From Ramazzottius varieornatus (lineage: Eukaryota > Tardigrada > Eutardigrada > Parachela > Ramazzottiidae): a stretch of 64,000 bases of DNA. Both the position numbers and the translations under genes were made by a program. Under the pieces are notes generated by a model. It searched no databases. It was given only the letters and a program-made list of their open reading frames with translations, and was not told where the DNA came from. Positions within the stretch are counted from its first letter, which is position 1, and each line of letters opens with the position of its first letter. The DNA lies in contig BDGG01000002.1 in assembly GCA_001949185.1 (NCBI GenBank), forward strand, positions 4,640,448 to 4,704,447, given 5' to 3'. Below are positions 50,601-61,725 of the stretch, piece by piece.

Positions 50601-52496
50601 CGATAATTGCACCCTACTCGACCACCAGCGAGGCTTCCGTCAGACAACAAAAAGTACGTTAAAGCTGCAGCACTTTGCTGATCAATCTCATTAATATTTC
50701 TTCACAAAAACGGAGACCTAGTCTATGCAGCTAACCAACGCACCATTCACCAACAGAATTTTCAGCCGTCCCAGTACGATATTCAAGAAAAACTTAACAT
50801 TCTCCCCATACGATACCTGTTTCTTTGTTCATCGCATTTACAAAATTATATGAAGAATTTTGAGGTTGTTCGGTGCAGTCCGACCTAAATCTGGCCCTTG
50901 GCGCAAAACCTCAGTTTCATGAATCACCGGAAGATCTTTCTGATCTGGAGATCAGTGTTTCCGGAAACTTCCGCAACTACGATACTAATCGTCAAGTTCG
51001 GCTTTATTAGACTATCACAGCTCAAAGCAATCGGAAACCTCCACTTCCATGGATCAGTTGGTTCTGGCGTTCGAGTTTCAACATAGCAAGATTCTAACGG
51101 TTTGCCGTCGCACTCGCATATTTTATGGATAGTTTTTCCATTAAATGTGGCTCTATGAGGTGGCGTCATTTGCTTGTAGCTAAGAGCCTTTGGCATTTAG
51201 AAAGTGCTGGAAGGTCGGTTTATCGTCCTTTGCTTTGTTTCAAGCATGACATTTGCAAACTGTGATGATGTCAATGCATCTGAATAAACTATGAGTTATC
51301 GTTTAAAAATTCGCCCCTCACTGTCGAATCGGCAAATTTATCCGTACAGTCGGTGACGGCTGTAGTCGACCTAGGCGTCTATGGCCAAAATGAGCCAGCA
51401 CTCATCCACCCCTCTGTCTATGTCCTAATTCCTAACGAAGAATGTACATAGTACATCCAAAAATTTTCATTTTCGAACATTTGTCTGACTGAAATTCGGT
51501 TGAAATTTTTAAATCGAATATTCCACATAAATTCTCCTTACCGTGAGTTCGCACCATGCCACTAAAACGGGAAAAGCCATAATTAGTCCCACGAAAGTAT
51601 TTATAGACTGGTTGATCAATAGTCTACCTGTGGCTCCGGTTTCACTGTCTCGGCCTTTGTAGACAGTCTTAAAAGATCCGCGGCCAATTTCCACGTTTAA
51701 TTTGACAAACCGGCCAGTGGGCGACGAATCAATCACTTTTTCGTCGACCTCTGATCCTTCCTGCTCTTCGTCGTAATCTTGAACATTTCGCGTGAGCGAC
51801 TGCAGGTTCTCCACCAGACGATTGATGTCTTCTTCAGTGTCTGTTCGATGGCCATTCTCCACCCCGACATGCGCATCTTTATCGCGAACAAGGTCGTCAA
51901 GGGTAATGTCAAGAAACCTGACTCCACCGCGAGGCGACTGTGACGATGATACTTCGATGTCGCTCGCACCTACTAACAAAATCGTCAAAAACATTTAGAA
52001 TAATATTCAGCCATGAATTCATCTGCAAACTCGAGGCAAGATCGTTTTCTCTAATTGTTTCATTCTTCCAGCCAATAACACTGCGAACATGTGCCACTTG
52101 AGAGTGTGTTCCTGTCTTACCCTGAATGACTTCCGGTTCCTCGCTGAACATAACGTTCTTCGTTCCCTCACCATTCCGAATGTCCAAAGGAATAGAGATA
52201 ACGTTTCTCAGTGTCCGCTGGATAAGGATGGGAGTGGAAGGTTGCGTTGCGTCCGTCGAAGCATCGTGAAAATGCAGCGAATCCAGCTTGAGAGTATCCA
52301 ACCGTCCGTCATTCGGACGAGGCACCGACAAGGACAAGTTTAGCTCGGTATTCTTCAACTGCGTTCTTGCTGCTTTAATACTACTGCTGTCGTGCAGCGA
52401 GTTTCCCCCGTTGACAAGGTTATTGTAGGCGTACTGATCACTTTCTACAGCGCGCTCCTCGCCTTCTTCGCTGGTCGGGCAGGAGCTATCGAACAT
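44629..52496 (-). CDS. WNK: WNK (with-no-lysine) serine/threonine kinase
   Basis: Nine coding exons (52121-52496, 51628-51969, 51542-51561, 47899-48232, 47745-47813, 47467-47624, 46592-47197, 45085-46115, 44629-45019) sum to 1108 residues. ATG at 52496 follows an in-frame TGA. The kinase domain (residues about 212-475) has [11 protein letters not shown] with the WNK-specific catalytic lysine in strand 2. A cysteine in VAWCEL replaces the usual lysine. HRDLKCDN and [13 protein letters not shown] (activation loop) are also present. An autoinhibitory PF2-like block follows. RFGV near residue 870 fits the RFxV site that binds SPAK/OSR1. The C-terminal [20 protein letters not shown] resembles the WNK coiled coil. 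Known WNKs sense chloride and control cation-chloride cotransport. One exon is only 20 nt, and the last intron uses a GC donor. The intron 48233-51541 is 3.3 kb with no recognised content. Confidence 0.96.
46252..46352. repeat. 100-bp palindromic repeat, in WNK intron
   Basis: GAGGCGCACGTCTCC and GTCTGCGCCATTTGGGGGAA are the facing core halves. It abuts the 151-bp foldback. Confidence 0.75.
46363..46513. repeat. 151-bp near-perfect foldback inverted repeat
   Basis: The arms begin GTACACGCGCTTGACCTAAC and end in the complement at 46513, meeting around AATTTAA near 46438. Arms of about 70 bp pair with few mismatches. It sits in the WNK intron 46116-46591, about 10 bp from a copy of the 100-bp palindromic family, and shares no sequence with it. 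Confidence 0.92.
48233..51541 (-). other. Large WNK intron
   Basis: This 3.3-kb intron is bounded by GTAAGG at 51541 and TTTGCAG at 48233. Frames such as 48552-48908 (+) and 50924-51196 (-) have no recognisable motif. I see no nested gene that I can support. Confidence 0.7.
52028..52112. repeat. 100-bp palindromic repeat, in first WNK coding intron
   Basis: AAACTCGAGGCAAGATCG is followed by a core missing its left GTGGCGCAC. Then come CCAATAACACTGCGAAC and ATGTGCCACTTGAGA. One core half is deleted. Confidence 0.75.
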
Positions 52497-53721
52497 CTCT
52501 CCACGTCACTCGTTCCGTCCGTAACCCAGTATCACAGTGCGCTTAACACCACTTTACAAAATCAAAAGATAAAAGATGCGATGTCCTCCGACGCACCTCT
52601 TCCATCGAGACCATCGTCTATCTACAAAGATGGATAAATTTGGGCCATTTTTGGCCTTTAACTGCCTCGTTAATACCACATCAAGTCGCGCACACTTCGC
52701 TAATTCATCCAAGTTTATAACATTTTGATGGACTTACATGACTCTGCGAAAGTCCTTCTGTCATCTTTCGTCAAATCATCCCACTCCCAGCGAGGCGGAA
52801 CAAGCGGGAGATACGAGCAGTCGAACAGAAGTTGCAGAACCAGCGCGCAAAGTAAGAAATTTGGACGCAATGTTCCAATCTGCCAAAATCACGAGGTAAA
52901 TCACTGAATCAAGATACTGGTTGCTTCGCAAGATGCAGGGGAATTCAGACGTCGACTTCAACGCCAACTATTAGGTCCGTTCCGGGATCGATCCAGCTGG
53001 TGTTCGGCAACTGGGGGGCGATATTTCTCGACTTTGAAGCCCAGATTCGCGACAGATATCGGGTCTGAAAAGACTTCTTCAAAAGTTCCGTTCCACTTCC
53101 AAAAGGAGCAAGACATTACGTACAGTTTAGGAAGTTACGGTACAAGCGATTATGCGAATGACATCACTTTATAGAATACAGCAGGCAATGGTAACCTCAG
53201 ACGCTAGCCGCGGCCAGACAGGGCGGGCCTCTCCTTGACCGACCAATCACGCCCTGATAGGGTTTCTGACCGGCGACCGGTGCCTGACCGATTGGGCTTC
53301 GAATATCCAAATTAGCCCAGAGGGCCCCGAACTCTCATACTGCGCCCTCCGGGGCTCTATTTACAAACTTTTGAACTCTGAAAAGTGAAAATCTTTTTCC
53401 TTTTCTTGAAATTCCTTCCACGACGGCAGAACTTTCTATCCCCGCTTCGCATTCCACCTCTGGGAACTGGACATTGGTAGGTTTATTTTTCCGTTGCGTG
53501 TGATCTTCCAATTAAGACGTGGTCTGTCGAGCTCCATACCAGGATCGGAACCAGAGTCGCAGGTAGAGTGGGGTAAACATCGTTTTGTGGTGAACAAGAA
53601 TTATAATTACGTTTTACTAGCTCCTGACCCTCCTCGTACCTTGAATGACTAGAAACAGTATGTGTGTCCTCCAATTTTGCAGACAGTTGGTGCAGTCCAC
53701 CGAAGAAACGGAAGCCGAGTC
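52497..53721. other. Divergent promoter region of WNK and Crk
   Basis: About 1.2 kb lies between the two start codons, transcribed away from each other. A GC-richer patch is at about 53200-53300. A likely untranslated Crk exon begins after TTTTGCAG near 53682. No coding gene is recognised. Confidence 0.5.
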
Positions 53722-54884
53722 ATGGCCGGAGACTTTGATCCTATGGACCGTGAATCGTGGTATTTTGGCCTGATCACACGTGACGAATCTGTCCAAATTC
53801 TCAAAGAAGAGCGTGAAGGAGGAGTATTCCTTGTCCGAGACAGCACCTCCATACCTGGCGATTTTGTGTTATGCGTCAAAGAAGACAACAAGATTAGCCA
53901 CTACATTATCAACAAGATTGTCGATGGCGATCGCGTCGTGTTACGTATCGGCGATCAAGAATTCACAGATCTTTCAACCTTGCTCAGTTTTTACAAGTAT
54001 CACTACCTGGACACCACTCCCTTGATTCGACCCGCCGCGCGGAAAGTGGAACAGGTCAAGACAAAGTATGACTTTGCTGGAAGAGATCCAGACGATTTGC
54101 CTTTCCACAGAGGAGAGATTCTGACGATAATCAGGAAGGATGAAGAGCAGTGGTGGACTGCGAAGAATGCTCAAGGACAGACCGGCTCCATACCCGTTAC
54201 CTACGTCCAAAAGTACGATCAGAAACAGATGGCTACACTGTCTCCTCAGAACGGCTCAAAAGCTCCTGGTCGCCCTTCGTCTACAGAATCCCCCACAAAC
54301 GTCCCTGTACCTAAAGATTTACCTGCGATGGCCAAAGTGGTGAAAGAACGGCTGAATATTCATGACGATACGCAGCTTCAGATGAAGGTACGTAAGTTAT
54401 GTATAGTTGTCATCATCCTACCGTGCACGAATTCCATGGTAGAAATCAAGAAATTCCAGAAGTGAAATGGGATTGATAAGGAAAGAAGTCCAAAGTATCA
54501 AAATTTTCAAATACTGCAGGACATATTTTGGGGCATTGCTTTTTTCCTACGAAATTCTTCGCAAGACGCAAGGTGGTGCCGGGCACGGCCTTATTGTGTA
54601 TTTTCGTAGAAAAAGGGCAGGATTAACTGTAATAGGCTCCCGCATGACTCGTCTTGGTCGTCTGAATAGTGAAACTATGTTGCGTATTAGGGATTATGAT
54701 GATACAGTAAATACACTATCGTTTTAGCATACTTTGTTCTTTGCAGGCTGGAGATATCATCGAAGTGACGAGGACTAACGTAAACGGCTGGTGGGAAGGT
54801 AATTTGAACGGAAAGTCTGGAAGATTTCCTGCTACGTACGTCGAATGGATCGAAGAAACCAACGGGACGAACGAAGCTGCCTGA
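53722..54884 (+). CDS. Crk: Crk adaptor protein (SH2-SH3-SH3)
   Basis: Two coding exons (53722-54387 and 54747-54884) give 267 residues. The start MAGDFDP matches the canonical Crk start MAGNFD. The SH2 domain (about residues 11-105) has GVFLVRDS with the phosphotyrosine-binding Arg, SHYIIN, LRIGDQEF and YLDTTPLI. The first SH3 (about 113-170) has KYDFAGRDPDDLPF, EEQWWTAKN and IPVTYV. The second SH3 (about 205-262) is split by the intron and has NVNGWWEGNLNGKSGRFP. Crk links phosphotyrosine proteins to DOCK180/C3G-type exchange factors through the first SH3. The interdomain linker is Pro/Ser-rich. I did not see an equivalent of the vertebrate regulatory Tyr221 site. The 359-bp intron contains a degenerate relative of the hAT miniature element near 54560-54625. 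Confidence 0.97.
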
Positions 54885-57645
54885 AAAGATGGAAAATGGC
54901 CTTCCAAGACGTTGTCTGTGTTACTTCACCTTTTTGACGGAGGCTGTAAAAGTAAGTGATAATCTCTTCGGCGGATGCCCTTTTGAATTTCGATTAGAAC
55001 AGCATTGGAAGCTTAAGCCGTTCAAAATATTTTTTCATCGATTTTATCCTTTCACATTATGACCTCTTCCAAGCCATCCAATCAACCTTTTCGTATTCCT
55101 GGATTCTTAAGCATGGATTCTTATCGGCAATACTGTACCTACTTGAAGTTTAAAACATGTTCTGTTCGGCACTCGACCCGCGAAGTTTTACGGAAGTAGA
55201 ACCTAGAAGCTCTCGAACTGCTGCTTCCAGAATGTTGCTTTCGCGAAACAACTTCGACCATGAGCCTATTTTTCCAGAATCGAGCTGAGGTTTCCTGATA
55301 TTCGGTCTTTTTGAATTTGCTGCGAACTTGCGATCGGACTGACAGTCGTGTGTCGAGCATCGCGCAGTATAAAGGTGACACAGTCAACAGGTGGCGCTCT
55401 GATACCTGAGAAGCCGAATCCCTTCGGAGACCTCAGAACCCCAAGGACTTGTAGCCAGTCGTTCATGAACGAAAAAATACACAGTGGAATCAGGCAAAGC
55501 ATGTTCGAGTTTGCCGGATAGCTTGCCGTAGGCCGAAATGTTCTCTGTAGTAGTGGTCTTCAGGATCAGGTCTTCCAGAAGCTTGGCGGAACGCCGAACT
55601 ATTGCATGTGTAGTAGACGCCAGATAGAGTGGTTATACTATGGAAGCCGAGTTTTTCTACTATGTGTTGATGGCCGTGTGGAAGTGAAGGAAGAAGATGG
55701 GGTGACGGAAACTTGCGAGTTTTAGACAATTTTATCGTTTAAGCACGACTCATACAGTCAACCGTATTAGAGTGGCCAGCGAGCAAACGGTGTCTGTTCT
55801 GATGGGCAGATGTGCTTGACGTTTATCCTGATTTTAATTTTAGGAAATTGGCCTGTCAGAATCACCTGCTGCAGTGCAAAATATAGAGGGCTTTCTGTTC
55901 GTCTAAATTTATGAGTATGCTCAAAGAGGCAAACGAGCCGTGGTCTGTTCAAAGATCGTGACGAGAGGAATTTTACACGGGAAGAAAATATTAGTAGTCT
56001 GTAATATGGAAACGCAATAATTCCCAAGTTCAGTTCCTTTCCATGTGCTTTGCTATTTTTTGGCCTGGCGCTTCGTGACCGCGAACTGGTGTCAGGTTTA
56101 CCGTTTGTAGCTTTTCCATGTTTCCAAAACGAGAGGTCTCTGTGGTTAATTCGACTTGACAGATGACTCGCTAAGACAGTTATCATGTCCGAGTCGATTA
56201 CTGTATTGGAGAACGGAGAAGTTTGTTGTTTTGATTTTTGTCGGACATTATACGGCAACAAGGTTTCTAACACCAGAGCTTGTTGTTCGCTAGAATAGGT
56301 TTGTCCCAAAGTAGGTGCACACTGATAACAGTGCAACTTGGTGATTTTGGCCAAAACTAGCCTAAAAGTAATGGAAGCTCTTGTGGATTTTCGACTTCAT
56401 GCTGCTTTGTGAACTGACGCATAGAATGTATTCGAATCCAACAGTCCAGTTTCCGACTTGTAAATTTTTTACAGTGCATGTATGAACTCGTCGAAGGGAG
56501 CAGGATTATGACGATATCGAAAAACGTAGAATCTCAATTACGTGATGATTACGAGCTTGAAATACAGAAGTAGTGCTACAAGGGAGGATCATCACGGTTC
56601 TTCATTCAGGGATATCAAGCGGGGGATGGTTCAAATTGGGTCTTCCATTGTTTCATGCTGTGGAAAGGTTGTTGTACATATGATGTCGGAAATGCATCCC
56701 TTCAAGACATTGTAGTATCGGATATGGGGCGTGGTCGATGAGATGGGTCTTTTTGCCTACGGTACACGCGAAGATAAGTTTAGCAAGCAAACACGGCGTT
56801 TTCTCTGAGCTGCCGCCTACATTTTTGGTACGTTTTGCCGCCCGCATTTGGAACACTCGTAGACTGTTTCAATAGCAAAGCTTTGCCTGAGTCTTGGCCT
56901 GAGCTTCTGTGCGCTTTGGCGGGTTCGGTCAAAAGTGAGCTTGAAGAGTATTTACCATCTTTTGATGTACAGAAGAATGAGGGACATAGCGGCCATTGTG
57001 CACATGTTTTGAGCAGTGGCAGATCACAGGGGTGCCGTCCAGTAGATGGTCCTTCGCTTGTAGCCGCCTCGATCATCCTCCGAAACAACTGTGCCCAGTG
57101 TCTATCCCTTTGGCTTTATTTTGGATCACGCTCTCTGACATTCCGGATTGACCATTGGACTAGCCTAGGCTTTATCTGAGTCCTTTCATTTCGGATTTAC
57201 GCCGGCCAATTCACACTGCCACAACATTTTTTAATGCTTGACTGATTTCTCATCCTATCAACAAACGATTGGAATAGAATTTGTGCCATTAGAGAGATAG
57301 TCAGGCTCGCTTCTCAGTGCTAGCGTCATTAACGGGACCATTGTGTGGCTCAACGTACCGTGTTATTACAACAAATTTTCTAGCTATTTTACCACAACAC
57401 GCTATCGGTGAAAGAACGGTTCGTTTCCCATCAAACTCCTGCTACTAATTACCGTTTATGGAAATGGTGTGAAGTGGGATATCTGCAGCACGCAGGTATA
57501 TCATTACCCCATTGTCCCATTTTATGGCGATCTGATGCCTTGTCATCAACTTTAATTATTTGCAGAGATGATACGACGGTGATCAAACTCGATTCCCCAT
57601 TTCGCATCTGATATCAGTTCGTGCTTGCACACAGGCGCAGCAAAA
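54885..57645. other. Intergenic region between Crk and Wnt5
   Basis: The region begins with the probable Crk 3' untranslated region. Frames on both strands at 55767-56354 (-), 56780-57088 (-) and 56835-57179 (+) overlap and carry no motif I recognise, so they are not called. Confidence 0.4.
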
Positions 57646-60600
57646 ATGGAGCGGTCATCGAAGGACCATTCATCTCTATGGAAGCTCCGCTTACTGTTAT
57701 TTATCGTTTTTTTCTCGTTGGTCGAACAATGCAGAGGACAATACGGAAGCTGGTGGTATGTTGATTTTTTCTAATGTGATAGAATTAGGGGGTGTTGACG
57801 AATGACTTGAACCGGATCGTTTTTCGGGTAACGCAGAACTGCAGCCAAAAACAATGACAACGCGCGCCACTTGAGATGACGACTTTGATCAATCCGTTTG
57901 ATGAAATTTTGCTCATATTTTGGAGTTTTGTGTATTTGTATAACTTTTGCAGGTCAATTGCCAGCAAGACAGAGTTTTTAGGAGCCAACGCTCAGTTATC
58001 CTTGCTCGGGAGTGCTTCCTTGAACTTTTGCTCGCGGTTAGAAGGGCTGAGCAAAGGACAGGAGAGAATATGCAGTCTCCATCAAGACCATATGATGCCG
58101 GTGGCTCAAGGTGCCGGATTAGCTATCAAAGAGTGCCAATCGCAATTTCGGAACAGGCGGTGGAATTGTTCGGCCGTTTCTGACAATAAGACGGATCGCA
58201 TCTTTGGTCCTGTCATGAAGATAGGTAAGGGTTCCGTTGCCACCCTTTGGCTTCATTCTTTCTCGGTAATCCGACCTGCATTATTTCCGTACATATCGAG
58301 ATCTTTTCACCGACTGACGGCTTAATGCTTTTTTATTTGTCTAGCCGATCAAAATTCAGGGCGGCAGCTCGAACAGTATTTATTCTTTTGCCGACAAAGT
58401 CCCACGCAGACACGCCCTACGTGCCTGCGCGACTTTTGCGTAGATTGATTTGCAACCAAGTAATATTAACTCGTAACTAATACAGACCTTGGTTGAAAAG
58501 AACATTTATTTATAAACTTAGGAATAATAACCACGTGTTTGCAAATAAATCGACCTTGACCGCAGAGCACCGGGCCTTGTATAAAGTACAGTTGTTCTTG
58601 GTGGGAGGCTTTTCCGAAAGGGATTATTTCGTTTCAAACACTGGCCATATGTTAACCAGATGGAAAGCAGCCTAGCATGTAGCATGCCGGCCCTTCAGAC
58701 CCGCGGATCCCTAAAATGAAACATGGGATGTCAGGGATGCGGACATGCTTACGAGCGCATGTCCTCACAGCAAGCGCTAATTTGTAAATTAACCGATTAC
58801 AGTAGTTGCCTTCTATTCGCCGGCTTGTCTAACTTGCACGTAGCCTCGTGTACCGGGATGTGAATCGAATCGCCGAGGATTATGATCCATACGGTAGCAA
58901 TGGGGATTTTATTGCACCTACTGGAATATATGGTCCACTTGTGAGCACGTGTCCTGTGGGTATTCAAGAGCTGTCGTTGTGAAAGGGCGCTTTTATTACA
59001 GCTCACAGATCGTGGTACTCGATCTTTTCCGCGTCGATAATGACACGGCGTCGTTTCTACTCCAGTTAATCAATGTGTAACACGTTAGTCTGTCAACGGC
59101 GCGAGAATGTGATAATATTATCTCGGGTTACTCCTCATCAGGCACTGCGGTATCTTTCTGTTTAAAAAAGCGTTCTCATAATTTGATTGCGCCCGTTGGT
59201 ATCTCGTTAGTGTGCGGCAGCGCTGCCCTGACGAAGGCGTGTGCACTGTCGAGTGAAGAAGCCCAGCAAAAGTTGATTTTAAACTGGACATAACCCGTCA
59301 AAGTAGGCCAAGTGAGAGATTCGTCAAGAAAATGGCTTTAATCTAATATAGACTACTTGACTGGCGTCGCCGAGATTGCAAAGTAATCAAAGTGAGAAAG
59401 CAAAGTCGCGCTTAAGCCCTGCTCGAGTCGGAAGCTGAAAGAAAATACCGAGGAAGCCCCATCGAATGCTGATCAACCTCCTCAGCCTTGGTCAGGCATA
59501 AAGAACTCTTTTGAAAGAAAATAACTCTTGATCAATCTTCGAAGTTGAAGATGTCACCCCGGTGATCAACATTTAACCTGCAGCCAAACATTTATGTGAG
59601 CATCGAAATAATTTGTTCAACCGGCAAGATTACAGGATGCGAAGTTGTATTGGGCGAAAACATGCTTTTAAACGCCGGCTTTCCACCGCTTTGATCAAGT
59701 CATCAAACGTCAACCGGTGCATTTTTCCATCTTGATCACCACCGGTCAAGATATCAATGCCTCACTGACTGACAAGATCGCCACATGCTGAACAGCTTAC
59801 GGCTAGCTTATCCATGTTGTCTAAGCCAGTTACGCACGGACAGCGTCCCAACTTTGTAATTCTAACGATATTTGGCAGAAAAATCCGAAAGTGGATTTTG
59901 GCAAACAAATGGCGGATATTTTCATGGATCGAAATAATATGAGACGTGGGCACATGAATAATACCAGATCGTTTTTCTCAAGTGGCGCACACTTCCAGCC
60001 AAATACAGTAAAAATTTGCGCCACTTTTAGAAAGCCATCTGGTTTACCCACTTTCCATTTCATCCATGGCTTGAGGATATACTGTACTGGGATCTTTCGC
60101 ATCGCAAGTTCAGTTGCCGAAAGCTAGCTGACTGTTACGTCAATCAAAAACTGACTGCGAGTTACGTGAACAGACGGGAAAAGTTTTAACCATCAGGCGC
60201 ATACCACCGACCGAAGCATCTCACTGCGAAGATTCACAAATTGACTAATAATTTACGACACCCAAAGCAGGAATGTGTCTGCGTTTGAAAACTTAATGAC
60301 TGTTATTGCTCCATGTTATTTTAGGTATTCACCAGTGATTTATCTTCCGCTAATGGACTGTTTCGTTTGTTCTCAGGGAGTCGCGAGACGGCGTTCGTCA
60401 ACGCTATTAGCGCGGCAGGAGTGACCTATGCCATCAGTCGGAGCTGTCGGGAGGGCGAGATCTCCACATGCTCATGCAGTCGCGCAGAGAAACCCAAACG
60501 GCTACCTGAAGAGTGGGCCTGGGGAGGATGTGGTGACAACGTTCGTTATGGATACGAGTTTGCCAAAAGCTTCACGGACACGCGCGAGAAGGAAGTAAGA

Positions 60601-61725
60601 CCCAAGAAAGGCTCCCCAGCTCAAGCTCGTGCCTCAATGAACCTGTTCAACAACCAGGCTGGACGTATGGTACGTGAGATATTCGCGTTGTCCTGTAAAT
60701 GCGACTTCGGCGAATGAATCCACCCCGATCGGTTACCCAAGTGGCGCACGCTCATAGCGAGTAACAGTGCGAACGTTCGCCACTTGGGAAAAACCAACCG
60801 GGTGGAATCTTTCGATGACGTCCCAGTTAGTTTTCAGAAATAGTGTTAACAGGGTTCTTCAGCTCAAGACTTCAGAAAATTTTGCACGGTAACTACGGTC
60901 TGCACGCAGGCGTTGCATTCGTGGGAATGTGGAGCTTTAGGAAAAGAAACATTCACAGCTTTAATAAGTTTGACCTAATTGCTGTCGTTTACTGAGCAAA
61001 TATCAACATATGAGAAATTTACAATCGATTCCCATGTGGTTAATTTGCGAAGGAAGTGACGCTTAGCAGAGAGCACATCTTAAATACCGCGATGATGTAC
61101 ATGAGCTCCTTTGCTTTGTAGGCTGTATACAAGGCGGCGAAGCCAGCCTGCAAGTGCCATGGAGTCAGCGGGTCGTGCAGCCTTCGAACTTGCTGGCAGC
61201 AGCTCCCGCCATTTCGAGAAATTGGGAAGAAGATCAAACTGCGATATGACGCCGCAACCAAGATGGCAGTTGATAAGAGAGGAAATCTTCAAGTGACGGA
61301 AGCCGGATACAAGAAGCCTTCCTCGTTGGACTTAGTGTACTTGGAAGAGAGCCCAGATTACTGCGTGTACAATAAGAAGACCGGAAGTTTGGGTATGAGT
61401 TTTTTCGTGGGCAAGAATTGCTTGTGCCAAGTGCTCGCTTGTCTGTTCCAGGGACGAAAGACAGGAGATGCAATCCATTGTCTCAGGGAACTGACGGTTG
61501 TGAGATCATGTGTTGCGGACGAGGATTCAATACCAAGAAGGTTCGTCGATTTCGTGGCCAGCCACAGCTTTAGCAAAGGCTTCTTGCTCACCTGTACTTC
61601 TTCACCCACCGATATTTGTTTTGCAGGAAGTCGTAAGGGAGCAGTGTGATTGCAAGTTTCAATGGTGTTGTTATGTTGTGTGTAAAACCTGTGAGCGAAC
61701 TCTGGAGACTCATACATGTAAATAG
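57646..61725 (+). CDS. Wnt5: Wnt5 secreted signalling ligand
   Basis: Six exons (57646-57755, 57953-58224, 60377-60669, 61122-61392, 61452-61540, 61627-61725) give 377 residues with consistent phases. A signal peptide ([16 protein letters not shown]) is followed by the Wnt cysteine framework: [39 protein letters not shown] and [10 protein letters not shown]. The Ser at about 241 in the last motif is the expected palmitoleoylation site. The C-terminal part has [25 protein letters not shown] and [16 protein letters not shown]. The GSWWSI start of the mature chain, the RETAF and SAAGV blocks and SPDYC place it in Wnt5, which signals mainly through Ror/Ryk and non-canonical routes. The thumb insertion found in some arthropod Wnt5 proteins is absent, so the length is close to vertebrate Wnt5a. 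Three introns each carry a copy of the palindromic repeat. Confidence 0.96.
57790..57893. repeat. 100-bp palindromic repeat, in Wnt5 intron 1
   Basis: GGATCGTTTTTCGGGTAACG is the diverged left core. CAACGCGCGCCACTTGAGAT is the conserved right core. Confidence 0.75.
59945..60048. repeat. 100-bp palindromic repeat, in Wnt5 intron 2
   Basis: AGATCGTTTTTCTCAAGTGG then CGCACACTTCCAGCCAA on the left, and TTTGCGCCACTTTTAGAAAG on the right. Confidence 0.85.
60716..60808. repeat. 100-bp palindromic repeat, in Wnt5 intron 3
   Basis: CCAAGTGGCGCACGCTC, AGTAACAGTGCGAACG and TTCGCCACTTGGGAAAAACC. The outer arms pair locally (CACCCCGATCGGTT against AACCAACCGGGTGG). Confidence 0.85.

Noticed and set aside
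55600-55725. Possible third copy of the paralogue pair (FFYYV-like stretch)
   Set aside because: Only a short aromatic stretch matches. The DYYGF, DILLEMNG and SFKKA blocks are absent.
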